From Kutzneria viridogrisea (lineage in GTDB: Bacteria; Actinomycetota; Actinomycetes; Mycobacteriales; Pseudonocardiaceae): a DNA stretch of 64,000 nucleotides. Made by a program: the position numbers and the translations under genes. The stretch lies in NCBI GenBank assembly GCA_014138725.1, contig JACJID010000008.1, positions 124,001 through 188,000 on the forward strand, given 5' to 3'. Shown here in pieces: positions 7,413 to 14,452 of this stretch; position 1 is the stretch's first letter, and each line of letters starts with the position of its first letter. The notes under the pieces were generated by a model that saw only the letters and a program-made list of their open reading frames with translations, ran no database searches and was not told the origin of the DNA.

Positions 7413-8861
7413 TCACCCGTTCAGCGCAGCCTGGATCGGTCCGACGGTGAAGTACGCCACGAAGGCCGCCGCCACCACCCACATCAGCGGGTGGATCCGG
7501 CGCGCCTTGCCGGTGGCCAGGTGCACCAGCACGTAGCTGATGAAGCCCGCGCCGATGCCGTTGGCGATGGAGTAGGTGAACGGCATGACCACGATGGTCA
7601 GGAACGCGGGCAGCGCGATGGTGAAGTCGCTGAAGTCGATGTCGCGGACCTGGCTCATCATCATGGCGCCGACCACCACCAGCGCCGGGGCCGCCGCCTC
7701 CACCGGCACCACCTGGTACAGCGGGGTCAGGAACATCGCGGCCAGGAACAGCAGGCCGGTGACCACGTTGGACAGGCCGGTGCGGGCGCCCTCGGCGATG
7801 CCCGAGGCCGACTCCACGAACACGGTGTTGGAGCTGGCCGAACCGAGGCCGCCCGCGGCACCGGCCAGGCCCTCCACGAACAGCGCCCTGCCCACGTTGG
7901 GCAGCTGCCCGTCCTTGCCGACCAGCCCGGCTTCCTTGCCCAGCCCGGTCATCGTGCCCATGGCGTCGAAGAAGTCGGCCAGCACCAAGGTGAACACGAG
8001 CAGCACCACGGTGATGATCGGCAATCGGGTCCACGCCCCGAAGGACACCTGCCCGACCAGCGACAGGTCGGGCAGGCCCAGGATCTGTTGTGGCAGCGCG
8101 GGATAACCCAGGTCCCAGCCCTTCGGGTTGACGCCCTGCGAGGGGCCCGCGTGCACCAGGGCCTCGACCACGATGGCCAGCACCGTCGAGCCGAGCACCC
8201 CGATCAGGATCGCGCCGCGCACCTTCCTGGCCACCAGCACACCGGTGAGCACCAGGCCGACCACGAACACCGCGGTGGGCCAGGAGGCGATGGACCCGTT
8301 GATGCCAAGGCCGACCGGGACCGTGGTGTGCGCGGCGTCGGGCAGCCTGCGCACGAAGCCCGCGTCCACCAGTCCGATGAAGCAGATGAACAGGCCGATG
8401 CCGGTGGCGATGGCGGACTTCAGCGCGGGCGGCACGGCGTTGAACACCGCCGTGCGGAATCCCGTGAACACCAGCAGGACGATCACCAGGCCCTCGATGA
8501 CGACCAGGCCCATCGCCTCCGGCCAGGTCATCTGCGGGGCGATGGTGACCGAGACCAGGCTGTTGATGCCCAGCCCGGTGGCGATGGCGAACGGGTAGTT
8601 CGCCAGCAGGCCCATCAGGATGGTCATCACCCCGGCGACCAGCGCCGTGACCGCGGCGACCTGCGGCACCGGCAGGATGCCGCCCAGCGCGTCGCGGTGC
8701 GCCCCCGCGTCGACCGCCGAGAAACTGCCGATGATCAACGGGTTGAGCACCACGATGTAGGCCATCGTCACGAAGGTGACCAGCCCGCCGCGCACCTCGC
8801 GGCCCACCGTCGAGCCCCGCTCACTGATCCTGAAGAACCGGTCCAGCCCGTTCACGCCCAT
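7413..8861 (-). CDS. Purine permease of the AzgA/PbuG (NCS2) family
   Basis: 482 aa membrane transporter with 12 or more hydrophobic segments. The N terminus, LDRFFRISERGSTVGREVRGG followed by FVTMAYIVVLNPLIIG, is the hallmark of the adenine/guanine/hypoxanthine branch of NCS2 permeases; FFDAMGTMTGLG near residue 305 and SASSNTVFVESASGIAEGART near 352 are the conserved substrate-site regions. It should import purine bases with protons. Its start is only 20 bases from the divergent DUF2530 start, so the two promoters must overlap each other or lie inside the genes. It is upstream of MarR by 35 bases and may be co-transcribed with it. Confidence 0.9.
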   Translation of the reverse strand: MGVNGLDRFFRISERGSTVGREVRGGLVTFVTMAYIVVLNPLIIGSFSAVDAGAHRDALGGILPVPQVAAVTALVAGVMTILMGLLANYPFAIATGLGINSLVSVTIAPQMTWPEAMGLVVIEGLVIVLLVFTGFRTAVFNAVPPALKSAIATGIGLFICFIGLVDAGFVRRLPDAAHTTVPVGLGINGSIASWPTAVFVVGLVLTGVLVARKVRGAILIGVLGSTVLAIVVEALVHAGPSQGVNPKGWDLGYPALPQQILGLPDLSLVGQVSFGAWTRLPIITVVLLVFTLVLADFFDAMGTMTGLGKEAGLVGKDGQLPNVGRALFVEGLAGAAGGLGSASSNTVFVESASGIAEGARTGLSNVVTGLLFLAAMFLTPLYQVVPVEAAAPALVVVGAMMMSQVRDIDFSDFTIALPAFLTIVVMPFTYSIANGIGAGFISYVLVHLATGKARRIHPLMWVVAAAFVAYFTVGPIQAALNG

Positions 8862-8881
8862 GGCGGGGTAGCCTGCCCGAC

Positions 8882-9169
8882 GTGGCCGAGAAGTCCAAAG
8901 AGGAACACCGTAACGAGCCGGTTAACCCCCGGACCCCGCCGCCGCTGCCCAAGTCGCTGACCGACCCGGTGCCGGTGGTGGTGGCCGGTACCGCGCTGTT
9001 CCTGGTGGCCTTCCTCGTGCTGTTGGTCACCGGCGCACCCCAGCTGTGGACCTACTCCTGCCTGGCCGGTGTCGTGCTGGGCTTCTCCGGTTACGCCGTG
9101 TTCCGATGGCAACGCGCGGCGGCCCGGCGCGGCGCCCGCGGCGCCCAGGAGGGCGACGGCCTGATCTGA
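8882..9169 (+). CDS. DUF2530 small membrane protein
   Basis: 95 aa from GTG 8882. A Pro-rich cytoplasmic N terminus with PPPLPKSLTDPVPVVVAGTA leads into two transmembrane helices (about residues 34-53 and 58-75), then FRWQRAAARRGARGAQEGDG, the typical DUF2530 ending. Function unknown; the family is confined to actinobacteria and matches Rv0879c of M. tuberculosis in type and place. There is no ribosome site before the GTG, and the 20-base divergent gap suggests a leaderless transcript. A 21-base-period repeat array begins 26 bases after its stop. Confidence 0.82.
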   Translation: MAEKSKEEHRNEPVNPRTPPPLPKSLTDPVPVVVAGTALFLVAFLVLLVTGAPQLWTYSCLAGVVLGFSGYAVFRWQRAAARRGARGAQEGDGLI

Positions 9170-9194
9170 GCCATTGCCGCCCTGCTGTCCCCGC

Positions 9195-9327
9195 GAGTCC
9201 CGCCCAGCCGACGCCGAGTCCCACCTCGGGGCACGCGAATCCCGCTCGCAGGAGCATGAGTCCCGCGCTGGGGCACGCGAGTCCCGCCCAGCCGACGCCG
9301 AGTCCCGCCCACCGGAGCGCGAGTCCC
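9195..9327 (+). repeat. 21-base phased array, left arm (7 x GAGTCCC)
   Basis: Seven copies of GAGTCCC (one GAATCCC) start at 9195, 9216, 9237, 9258, 9279, 9300 and 9321: exactly 21 bases apart every time, usually within gcGAGTCCCgc. The sequence between copies varies. It fills the start of the 703-base intergenic region between the convergent DUF2530 and GHKL genes. The same word inverted makes the right arm at 9611-9868. Confidence 0.95.
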
Positions 9328-9351
9328 GCCCCAGCTTCGCCCACCCCGCGC

Positions 9352-9408
9352 CCCGCGTCTTCGCGCCGGTCCCGCGTCTTCGCGCCGGTCCCGCGTCTTC
9401 GCGCCGGT
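9352..9408. repeat. 19-base tandem triplet
   Basis: Three identical, contiguous copies of CCCGCGTCTTCGCGCCGGT at 9352-9370, 9371-9389 and 9390-9408, between the left GAGTCCC arm and the central palindrome. The third copy supplies part of the left side of the nested palindrome. Confidence 0.95.
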
Positions 9409-9492
9409 CTCTGGACCGCAGGCCGAAGATGATCACATCTGTCCAGTGATCATCTTCGGACAAGGGAAGAGACCGGACCCAAGCGAAGACGC
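9393..9492. other. Nested palindrome at the centre of the phased array
   Basis: Three nested inverted repeats share one centre near 9441: GCGTCTTCGC (9393-9402) with GCGAAGACGC (9483-9492); CCGGTCTCT (9404-9412) with AGAGACCGG (9468-9476); CCGAAGATGATCAC (9423-9436) with GTGATCATCTTCGG (9446-9459). All pair perfectly. It could form a large cruciform or a bidirectional terminator, and it separates the two oppositely oriented arms. From 9493 to 9610 I see nothing recognisable. Confidence 0.9.
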
Positions 9493-9610
9493 CGCGCCCC
9501 GGAGGGGCGCCAAGAGCGAAGCGGGCACAGCATCCAGTACTGATGACCGTGCCCACTCGGGAGAGCCCGCATCAGTCCAGCGGGCGACCCGAGCAACAAC
9601 CCACGAGAAC

Positions 9611-9868
9611 CGGACTCACCGTCCCGTGAACGGGACCCACCCACCCCAGACCGGGACTCACCCACCAGAGCACGGGACTCACGCCCCTCAGAGCGGGACT
9701 CACCCCCCCAGAGCGGGACTCACCCACCGGAGCGCGGGACTCACGCCCCTCAGAGCGGGACTCACGTGCAGCAGCCCGGGACTCGCCACCCTCAGAACGG
9801 GACTCACGCTCCCCAGCCCGGGACTCGCCACCCTCAGAGCGGGACTCGCGTGCTGGAGAGCGGGACTC
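9611..9868 (-). repeat. 21-base phased array, right arm (13 x GGGACTC)
   Basis: Units start at 9611 (CGGACTC), 9632 (GGGACCC), then perfect GGGACTC at 9653, 9674, 9695, 9715, 9736, 9757, 9778, 9799, 9820, 9841 and 9862. All steps are 21 bases except one of 20 (9695 to 9715). Typical context is agcGGGACTCac or gc. The last unit ends 4 bases before the stop codon of the GHKL gene. Heptapeptide-coding ORFs run through it, but the 20-base step breaks the frame, so it is probably not coding. Confidence 0.95.
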
Positions 9869-9872
9869 GCGG

Positions 9873-12827
9873 TCAGGCGAGGTAGGTCGCGGCGGTGGGG
9901 TCGTCCAGCAGGGCGGCGAGCAGGTGCCGGTCGCCCCAGCGGTCCACGGCCCAGGCCAGGGCGCGGGACAGTCCGGCCGGGCTGTCCTCGGCGTGCACCA
10001 CCCCGTCCTCGGTGACCCACCACGTCACGCGGTGTTCAGCGCCACCTCGGCGCACCGACAGCTCGTCGTGCACCACGACCAGGCCCTCGGGCACCGGGCG
10101 GTCCAGCAGCTCGCTGGCGGCCACGACGGCACCGAGATCGGCCCAGGCCACGGGCAGGCCGTTGCCGATCAGCGCGTCGGCGTCCACCTCGTCGGCGGCC
10201 AGCGGCAGGTCGAGCAGTTCGGCCAGGGCCTCGGCGTCGTCCGGGTCGGCGGCGACGACCTGCTCCGGCGCGAAGGCCGCCAGCAGCCACGGCGAGTCCA
10301 GCACGACCGCGCCCTCACCGCTGACGACCCGCCCGGTGAGCACCCGCACCTCCTCCGGCAAGTCCACTTCGGACGGTTCGACCAGGCCACCGCGCACGGC
10401 CTCGGCGATGACGTGGTGCGCCCGCATGGCCACGCCGGGCGGCACGGCGCGGTCCGGGTCGGCCAGGCGGCGCAGCACGTCCGCGGTGTCGGCGGGACCG
10501 GTGGCGGTCAGCTCGGCGCGCACGCCGATGGCGGCGAGCAGGTCGGCACGCACACCCACGTCGGGGATCGGGTCGTACAGGCCGGTCAGCGCCTCGGCCG
10601 CGGGCAGCCGCCACTCGCGCGGGGCGGCACCGGCCAGCCGGGCGTTGCGCGCCAGCCACCAGCCCGTGTAGCCGCCCGCCCGGGTCACCGCCTGCCAGGT
10701 CTCGGGCTGCTCGGCGAGCAGGCGCAGGGCCTGCGGCCAGCGCTGGTCGTCGACCAGGTCCAGGTCGCGCACCCCGAGCAGTTCGGCGGGCGGGTTCAGG
10801 TCCCCGTCCACGGCCTGCCACCACAGCTCCTCGTCGGCCAGCTCGTGGTCCGGGCCGCCGGGCGACTCCTCGTAGACCACCACGAAGGAGTCGATCACCC
10901 CGACGGCGGCGAGCACCTCGGCGGGCCAGCGCCCGGCGAGTTCCTCGGCGAGCACGCCCACCGGGGCGTCCTTGCCGATCACCTCGGCGTCGAACACCTC
11001 GCGCAGCGGGCTGGCGGGCAGGATCAGCTCGTCGGCGTGCCGGAACTCGCCCTCGGTGTCGGGCAGCGCCAGGCTCGCCAGCCACGGCCGCTCCCCCCGC
11101 CGGGAGCCGGTGGACTCGGTCAGCCACAGCACGGTGTCCACCAGCGCGGTGGTGTCGAACCCGGACTCGGCGTCCTCCATGCTGCGCTCGACGGCGGTGC
11201 GCATGGCGTCGAGCAGGTCGGCGGGGCCCGCGTCCCTGGCGCCGAGACGGGCCAGCAGCGGGTGCACGGCCTCGGGGTGCGCGACCCGCAGCCCCATGAC
11301 GTCCATTGTGGACAGTGCGCCGATCGTCTCCTGGTCGAAGTCGGGCAGCAGCACGTCGCGCGGGCCGGTGACGGTGCGCCCGTCCACCAGCGGCACGGGC
11401 AGCCCGCCCAACTCCTCGCGGGCCGTGGCGTCCTGCTCGGCGACCGGGGCCAGCGCGGCGTAGAACCCGGCCCACCAGGCCGGTTCGCGGTCCTGGCCGG
11501 AGACCAGGGCGACCACCTCGGCGAGCCGGATCCGGGGCACCTCCAGTGCCGCCAGCTGCCGGGCGCAGGTCTGGTTGGACAGCTCCGCGGCGGCCAGGCC
11601 GTCGACGACCTCGGCGAGCAGCTCGGCCAGCTCGGGGGCGAGCACGTCGAGCACCCTGGCGCGGGCCGGGACGAGCAGGACGCCGTCCTCCTGGGCGGGC
11701 AGCCAGCTCGCGGCGCGGAGCTCGGCGGTGACCAGGGCGCGCAGCGTGCCGTCGACCTCGGACTTGGGGAAGTCGGGCACCGGCACCAGGGCGATGCGGT
11801 GCTCCGGGGCGAGGGCCAGCACCAACTGCACGAACGTTCGTGCGGCGTTGGCCAGCACCGCGTCGGTGGCCGGTCCGGGCAGCAGCCTGCGCCGGGAGGA
11901 CTCCACCGGCACGCTGCCCAGCAACCGGGCGGGCAGGGACAGTCGTTCGTCGGTGGGGGTGGGCGCGTGCAGCACGTCCTCGCCCAGCGGCTGCGGCACG
12001 CCGTGCTCGTCCACCGGGACGGCCCAGCAGATCGTCCACTCAGGACGTTCGCGGGCCTCGATGCCCAGGCCCTCGACGGCATCGGCGTCCAGTTCGCCGG
12101 AGGCACGGCACAGCAGCCAGCGCGCCTGCCCGGTGGGCCCGTGCACGAGCACGACCCCGTCCGCGCCGTCCTCGCGCCACCAGGCCTGCTCGCCGACCTC
12201 GATCCTGCTCAGCCCGGGCAGGGCCAGCAGCAGGTCCGGGGCCTCCACGGCGAACCCGGCCAGGAGGTCCTCGACCGACACCTCGGCGCGCAGCGGCAGC
12301 CGCACCTCGGTGTCGAAGCCCTGCGGCGGCGCGGGCTCGTCCTCGGGCAGGTCCCAGGCCAGGCGCAGCACCGGCACGGCGCCACCGCGCTCGGCGACCC
12401 CGGGCAGGTCGGCGGCGGCCTGCCGGGTGCGCTCGGCGGAGAAGGCGACCCCGCCGCTGGTGGACACCACGCGCGGGGCCTCGGTGACGGCCAGCACGGC
12501 GGCGAAGCCCACGCCGAACTGTCCGACCGTTCGTGCACCGCGCTTGGCGGAGGCCCGTAACGAGGCGAGCGCGGCCACGCCCTCGGCGGTCAGCGGGGCG
12601 CCGGTGTTGGCCGCGCGCAGCTCACCGTCCACAACGGACAGTCGCAGCGTTCCGCCGGTGCCCGCGGCGTCGGCGGCGTTCTGGGCCAGCTCCACGAGCA
12701 GCCGGTCCCGGTAGCCGCCGAGCCGGAGGTCCTCCTCGGCGTTGGCGTCCTCGCGGAACCTGGTCGGCGAACCGCGCCAGGCCTCCAGCACGGACGTGCG
12801 CAGCTCAGCGATGCCGAAGTCGGTCAC
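9873..12827 (-). CDS. Sacsin-like GHKL ATPase-domain protein, large
   Basis: 984 aa from GTG 12827, which has AGGAG upstream. Residues ~1-200 carry a Hsp90/sacsin-type GHKL ATP-binding fold: DRLLVELAQNAADAAG (N box), LRAANTGAPLTAEGVAAL (G1 region, where the usual Asp of DxGxG is replaced) and VGQFGVGFAAVLAV (G2). The remaining ~780 residues are acidic, Leu/Ala-rich and unlike any enzyme I recognise; there are no membrane segments. Such proteins are common single genes in actinobacteria, of unknown, possibly chaperone-like, function. It is 40 bases downstream of the DUF3027 gene on the same strand and probably co-transcribed. A GCACGAACGTTCGTGC palindrome lies inside it at 11828. Confidence 0.75.
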   Translation of the reverse strand: MTDFGIAELRTSVLEAWRGSPTRFREDANAEEDLRLGGYRDRLLVELAQNAADAAGTGGTLRLSVVDGELRAANTGAPLTAEGVAALASLRASAKRGARTVGQFGVGFAAVLAVTEAPRVVSTSGGVAFSAERTRQAAADLPGVAERGGAVPVLRLAWDLPEDEPAPPQGFDTEVRLPLRAEVSVEDLLAGFAVEAPDLLLALPGLSRIEVGEQAWWREDGADGVVLVHGPTGQARWLLCRASGELDADAVEGLGIEARERPEWTICWAVPVDEHGVPQPLGEDVLHAPTPTDERLSLPARLLGSVPVESSRRRLLPGPATDAVLANAARTFVQLVLALAPEHRIALVPVPDFPKSEVDGTLRALVTAELRAASWLPAQEDGVLLVPARARVLDVLAPELAELLAEVVDGLAAAELSNQTCARQLAALEVPRIRLAEVVALVSGQDREPAWWAGFYAALAPVAEQDATAREELGGLPVPLVDGRTVTGPRDVLLPDFDQETIGALSTMDVMGLRVAHPEAVHPLLARLGARDAGPADLLDAMRTAVERSMEDAESGFDTTALVDTVLWLTESTGSRRGERPWLASLALPDTEGEFRHADELILPASPLREVFDAEVIGKDAPVGVLAEELAGRWPAEVLAAVGVIDSFVVVYEESPGGPDHELADEELWWQAVDGDLNPPAELLGVRDLDLVDDQRWPQALRLLAEQPETWQAVTRAGGYTGWWLARNARLAGAAPREWRLPAAEALTGLYDPIPDVGVRADLLAAIGVRAELTATGPADTADVLRRLADPDRAVPPGVAMRAHHVIAEAVRGGLVEPSEVDLPEEVRVLTGRVVSGEGAVVLDSPWLLAAFAPEQVVAADPDDAEALAELLDLPLAADEVDADALIGNGLPVAWADLGAVVAASELLDRPVPEGLVVVHDELSVRRGGAEHRVTWWVTEDGVVHAEDSPAGLSRALAWAVDRWGDRHLLAALLDDPTAATYLA

Positions 12828-12867
12828 GAACTCTCCTCGCAGGGGCCGGGCGTTCGGGACGACTCGG

Positions 12868-13632
12868 TCAGGACTCGATCTCGAGCTCGGAGTCGTCGTA
12901 GACCAGCTCGGCGACGGGCACCTGGGAACCGGTGTCGACCTCGGCCTCGGAGTGCGCGCCGCAGCCGTAGCCCACGTTGACCACGTGCCCGTCGGCCGGG
13001 GCGATCTCGTTGGCGCAGACGCCGAACGCGGCGCCCAGTGAACCGGCGATCTGCTGGTAGAAGCCGCAGGTGCCGCAGTTGGCCGGTGCGCTGCGGGCCA
13101 TGTCGCTGCGCGGGCCGAACTCGCCGCCCTCCCAGCGCTTGGCCGAGTCCTGCCGACCGAACCGGGACAGCACGCGCACCCGGCCGAGGCCGACCTCGCG
13201 GGCCACCTCCTCCACGGCGGGGTCGTCGGAGGCCAGGTAGCCGGGGGCCAGCCGGGAGTCGTCGGGGGCGGTGGGCAGCAGGTCGCCGACGCCGAGGTCA
13301 CCGGCGCGCACCCGCTCCCCCCAGGGCACCCAGTCCGGGGCGACCAGGGACTGCGGGCCGGGCAGCAGCACGACCTCGCTCACCGTGACCGGCTCCTCCG
13401 GTGCGACCGTGGCGATGGTCACCGCCCAGCGCCAGCCGTCGTAGCCGGGGTGCGCGGCGTCGAACAGGTGGGTGACCGAGGCCTCGTCCTCCGCGAGGAT
13501 CCCGGCGTGCGCGCCGACGGGCTCGTCGCCTGCCTCCTGCTGGGCGGCAGCTCGGGCCAACTCGACGACGGAGGCGAGCACCGGGTTCGGGGACTGCTCG
13601 TCGGCGTGTTCACGGGTGGGCGTAGCGGTCAC
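12868..13632 (-). CDS. DUF3027 protein, probable zinc-binding
   Basis: About 254 aa from GTG 13632; a second in-frame GTG at 13650 would add 6 residues and neither has a ribosome site. It is soluble and acidic. The C-terminal third has a Cys-rich block, NCGTCGFYQQIAG then FGVCANE then VGYGCGAHSE, that looks like a structural metal site. The middle has the phrase WRWAVTIATV seen in DUF3027 proteins. Function unknown. It matches Rv0877 of M. tuberculosis in type and place and lies upstream of the GHKL gene on the same strand. Confidence 0.8.
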   Translation of the reverse strand: MTATPTREHADEQSPNPVLASVVELARAAAQQEAGDEPVGAHAGILAEDEASVTHLFDAAHPGYDGWRWAVTIATVAPEEPVTVSEVVLLPGPQSLVAPDWVPWGERVRAGDLGVGDLLPTAPDDSRLAPGYLASDDPAVEEVAREVGLGRVRVLSRFGRQDSAKRWEGGEFGPRSDMARSAPANCGTCGFYQQIAGSLGAAFGVCANEIAPADGHVVNVGYGCGAHSEAEVDTGSQVPVAELVYDDSELEIES

Positions 13633-13688
13633 CCGTCGATTGTGCCGCACGGCTCACCCGAGGGCGCACGCGTGTCAGGCTCTGCGGT

Positions 13689-14435
13689 GTGCGAACGGTC
13701 GTGCTGGCAGTTGCGGCGGTGCTGCTCACCTCGTGTGCGGCGCGGTCCGGCACCGAAGTGCTGCGGGTGGAGGTGCTCGGGAGTTTTCCGCACGACCGTG
13801 CGGCCTTCACCGAGGGCTACGAGGTGGCCGACGGGGTGCTGTACGAGAGCACCGGACTGGCCGGGCAGTCGAGCCTGCGCGCGCTCGACCCGGCGACCGG
13901 GCGGGAGCTGCGCCGGGTGCCGCTGGCCCCGGAGGACTTCGGCGAGGGCATCACCGTTGTCGGCGACCGGATCTGGCAGCTGACCTGGCAGCAGGGGGTC
14001 GCGCTGGAGTGGGACAGGAACAGCCTGACCCAGGTCGGGCGGGCGAGCTACCAGGGTGAGGGCTGGGGGCTGTGCCACGACGGGAGCCGGTTCGTGAGCA
14101 GCGATGGCAGTGACCGGCTCACCTTCCGCGACCTGAGGACCTTCCAACCCGTTGGCAGCACGACCGTGCACTGGACCGGTCAGCTCAACGAACTGGAGTG
14201 CGTGGACGGCTCGGTGTGGGCCAACGTGTGGCACTCGCGTTCGGTCCTGCGCATCGACCCGGACACCGGGCAGGTGCTGGCCGTGGCCGATCTGTCCGCG
14301 CTGGGACCGGCCGGGGGCAGCGCGGACGAGGACGTGCTGAACGGGATCGCGGCGCTGCCGGGCGGTGAGTTCCTGGTCACAGGCAAGTACTGGCCCGACA
14401 CGTACCGGGTGAGGTTCGTACGTCCGGGCGCGTAG
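13689..14435 (+). CDS. Glutaminyl-peptide cyclotransferase lipoprotein
   Basis: 248 aa from GTG 13689. It has a short lipoprotein signal with lipobox LLTSCAA (Cys16). The body is a five-bladed beta-propeller of the plant/bacterial glutamine cyclotransferase type: AFTEGYEVADGVLYESTG near residue 40, GQSSLRALDP, GEGWGLCHDG near 125, LNELECVDGSVWAN near 162 and LNGIAALPGGEFLVTGKYWP near 218. The enzyme cyclises N-terminal Gln to pyroglutamate, here at the outer face of the membrane. It is divergent from DUF3027 and leads a three-gene run with the MFS and DUF2771 genes. The start region contains the recurring word GCGAACGGTCGTGC. Confidence 0.88.
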   Translation: MRTVVLAVAAVLLTSCAARSGTEVLRVEVLGSFPHDRAAFTEGYEVADGVLYESTGLAGQSSLRALDPATGRELRRVPLAPEDFGEGITVVGDRIWQLTWQQGVALEWDRNSLTQVGRASYQGEGWGLCHDGSRFVSSDGSDRLTFRDLRTFQPVGSTTVHWTGQLNELECVDGSVWANVWHSRSVLRIDPDTGQVLAVADLSALGPAGGSADEDVLNGIAALPGGEFLVTGKYWPDTYRVRFVRPGA

Positions 14436-14452
14436 TGCGGCAGGATTGGGGG

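Noticed and set aside
6943-8034. A 363-residue fusion of a transport-like segment to MarR
   Set aside because: The upstream part lies out of frame over the purine permease gene; the real MarR begins at ATG 7377 next to its operator.
9174-9449. 91-residue frame with ESRPADA-type repeats in the left arm
   Set aside because: Same artefact of the 21-base period; no ribosome site and no resemblance to a known protein.
9195-9868. CRISPR-like regular repeats
   Set aside because: Repeat words are only 7-11 bases, the period is 21, there are no unique 30-base spacers and no cas genes nearby.
9446-10015. Open frames across the array encoding heptad repeats such as GTHPPQT or AGLT-type units
   Set aside because: A 21-base period automatically gives open heptad frames; the single 20-base step shifts the frame mid-array, there is no ribosome site, and the frame overlaps the GHKL gene on the other strand.
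9873-13301. Extended 1142-residue form of the GHKL protein
   Set aside because: The extra N terminus overlaps the DUF3027 gene, while GTG 12827 has a good ribosome site and starts the conserved domain.
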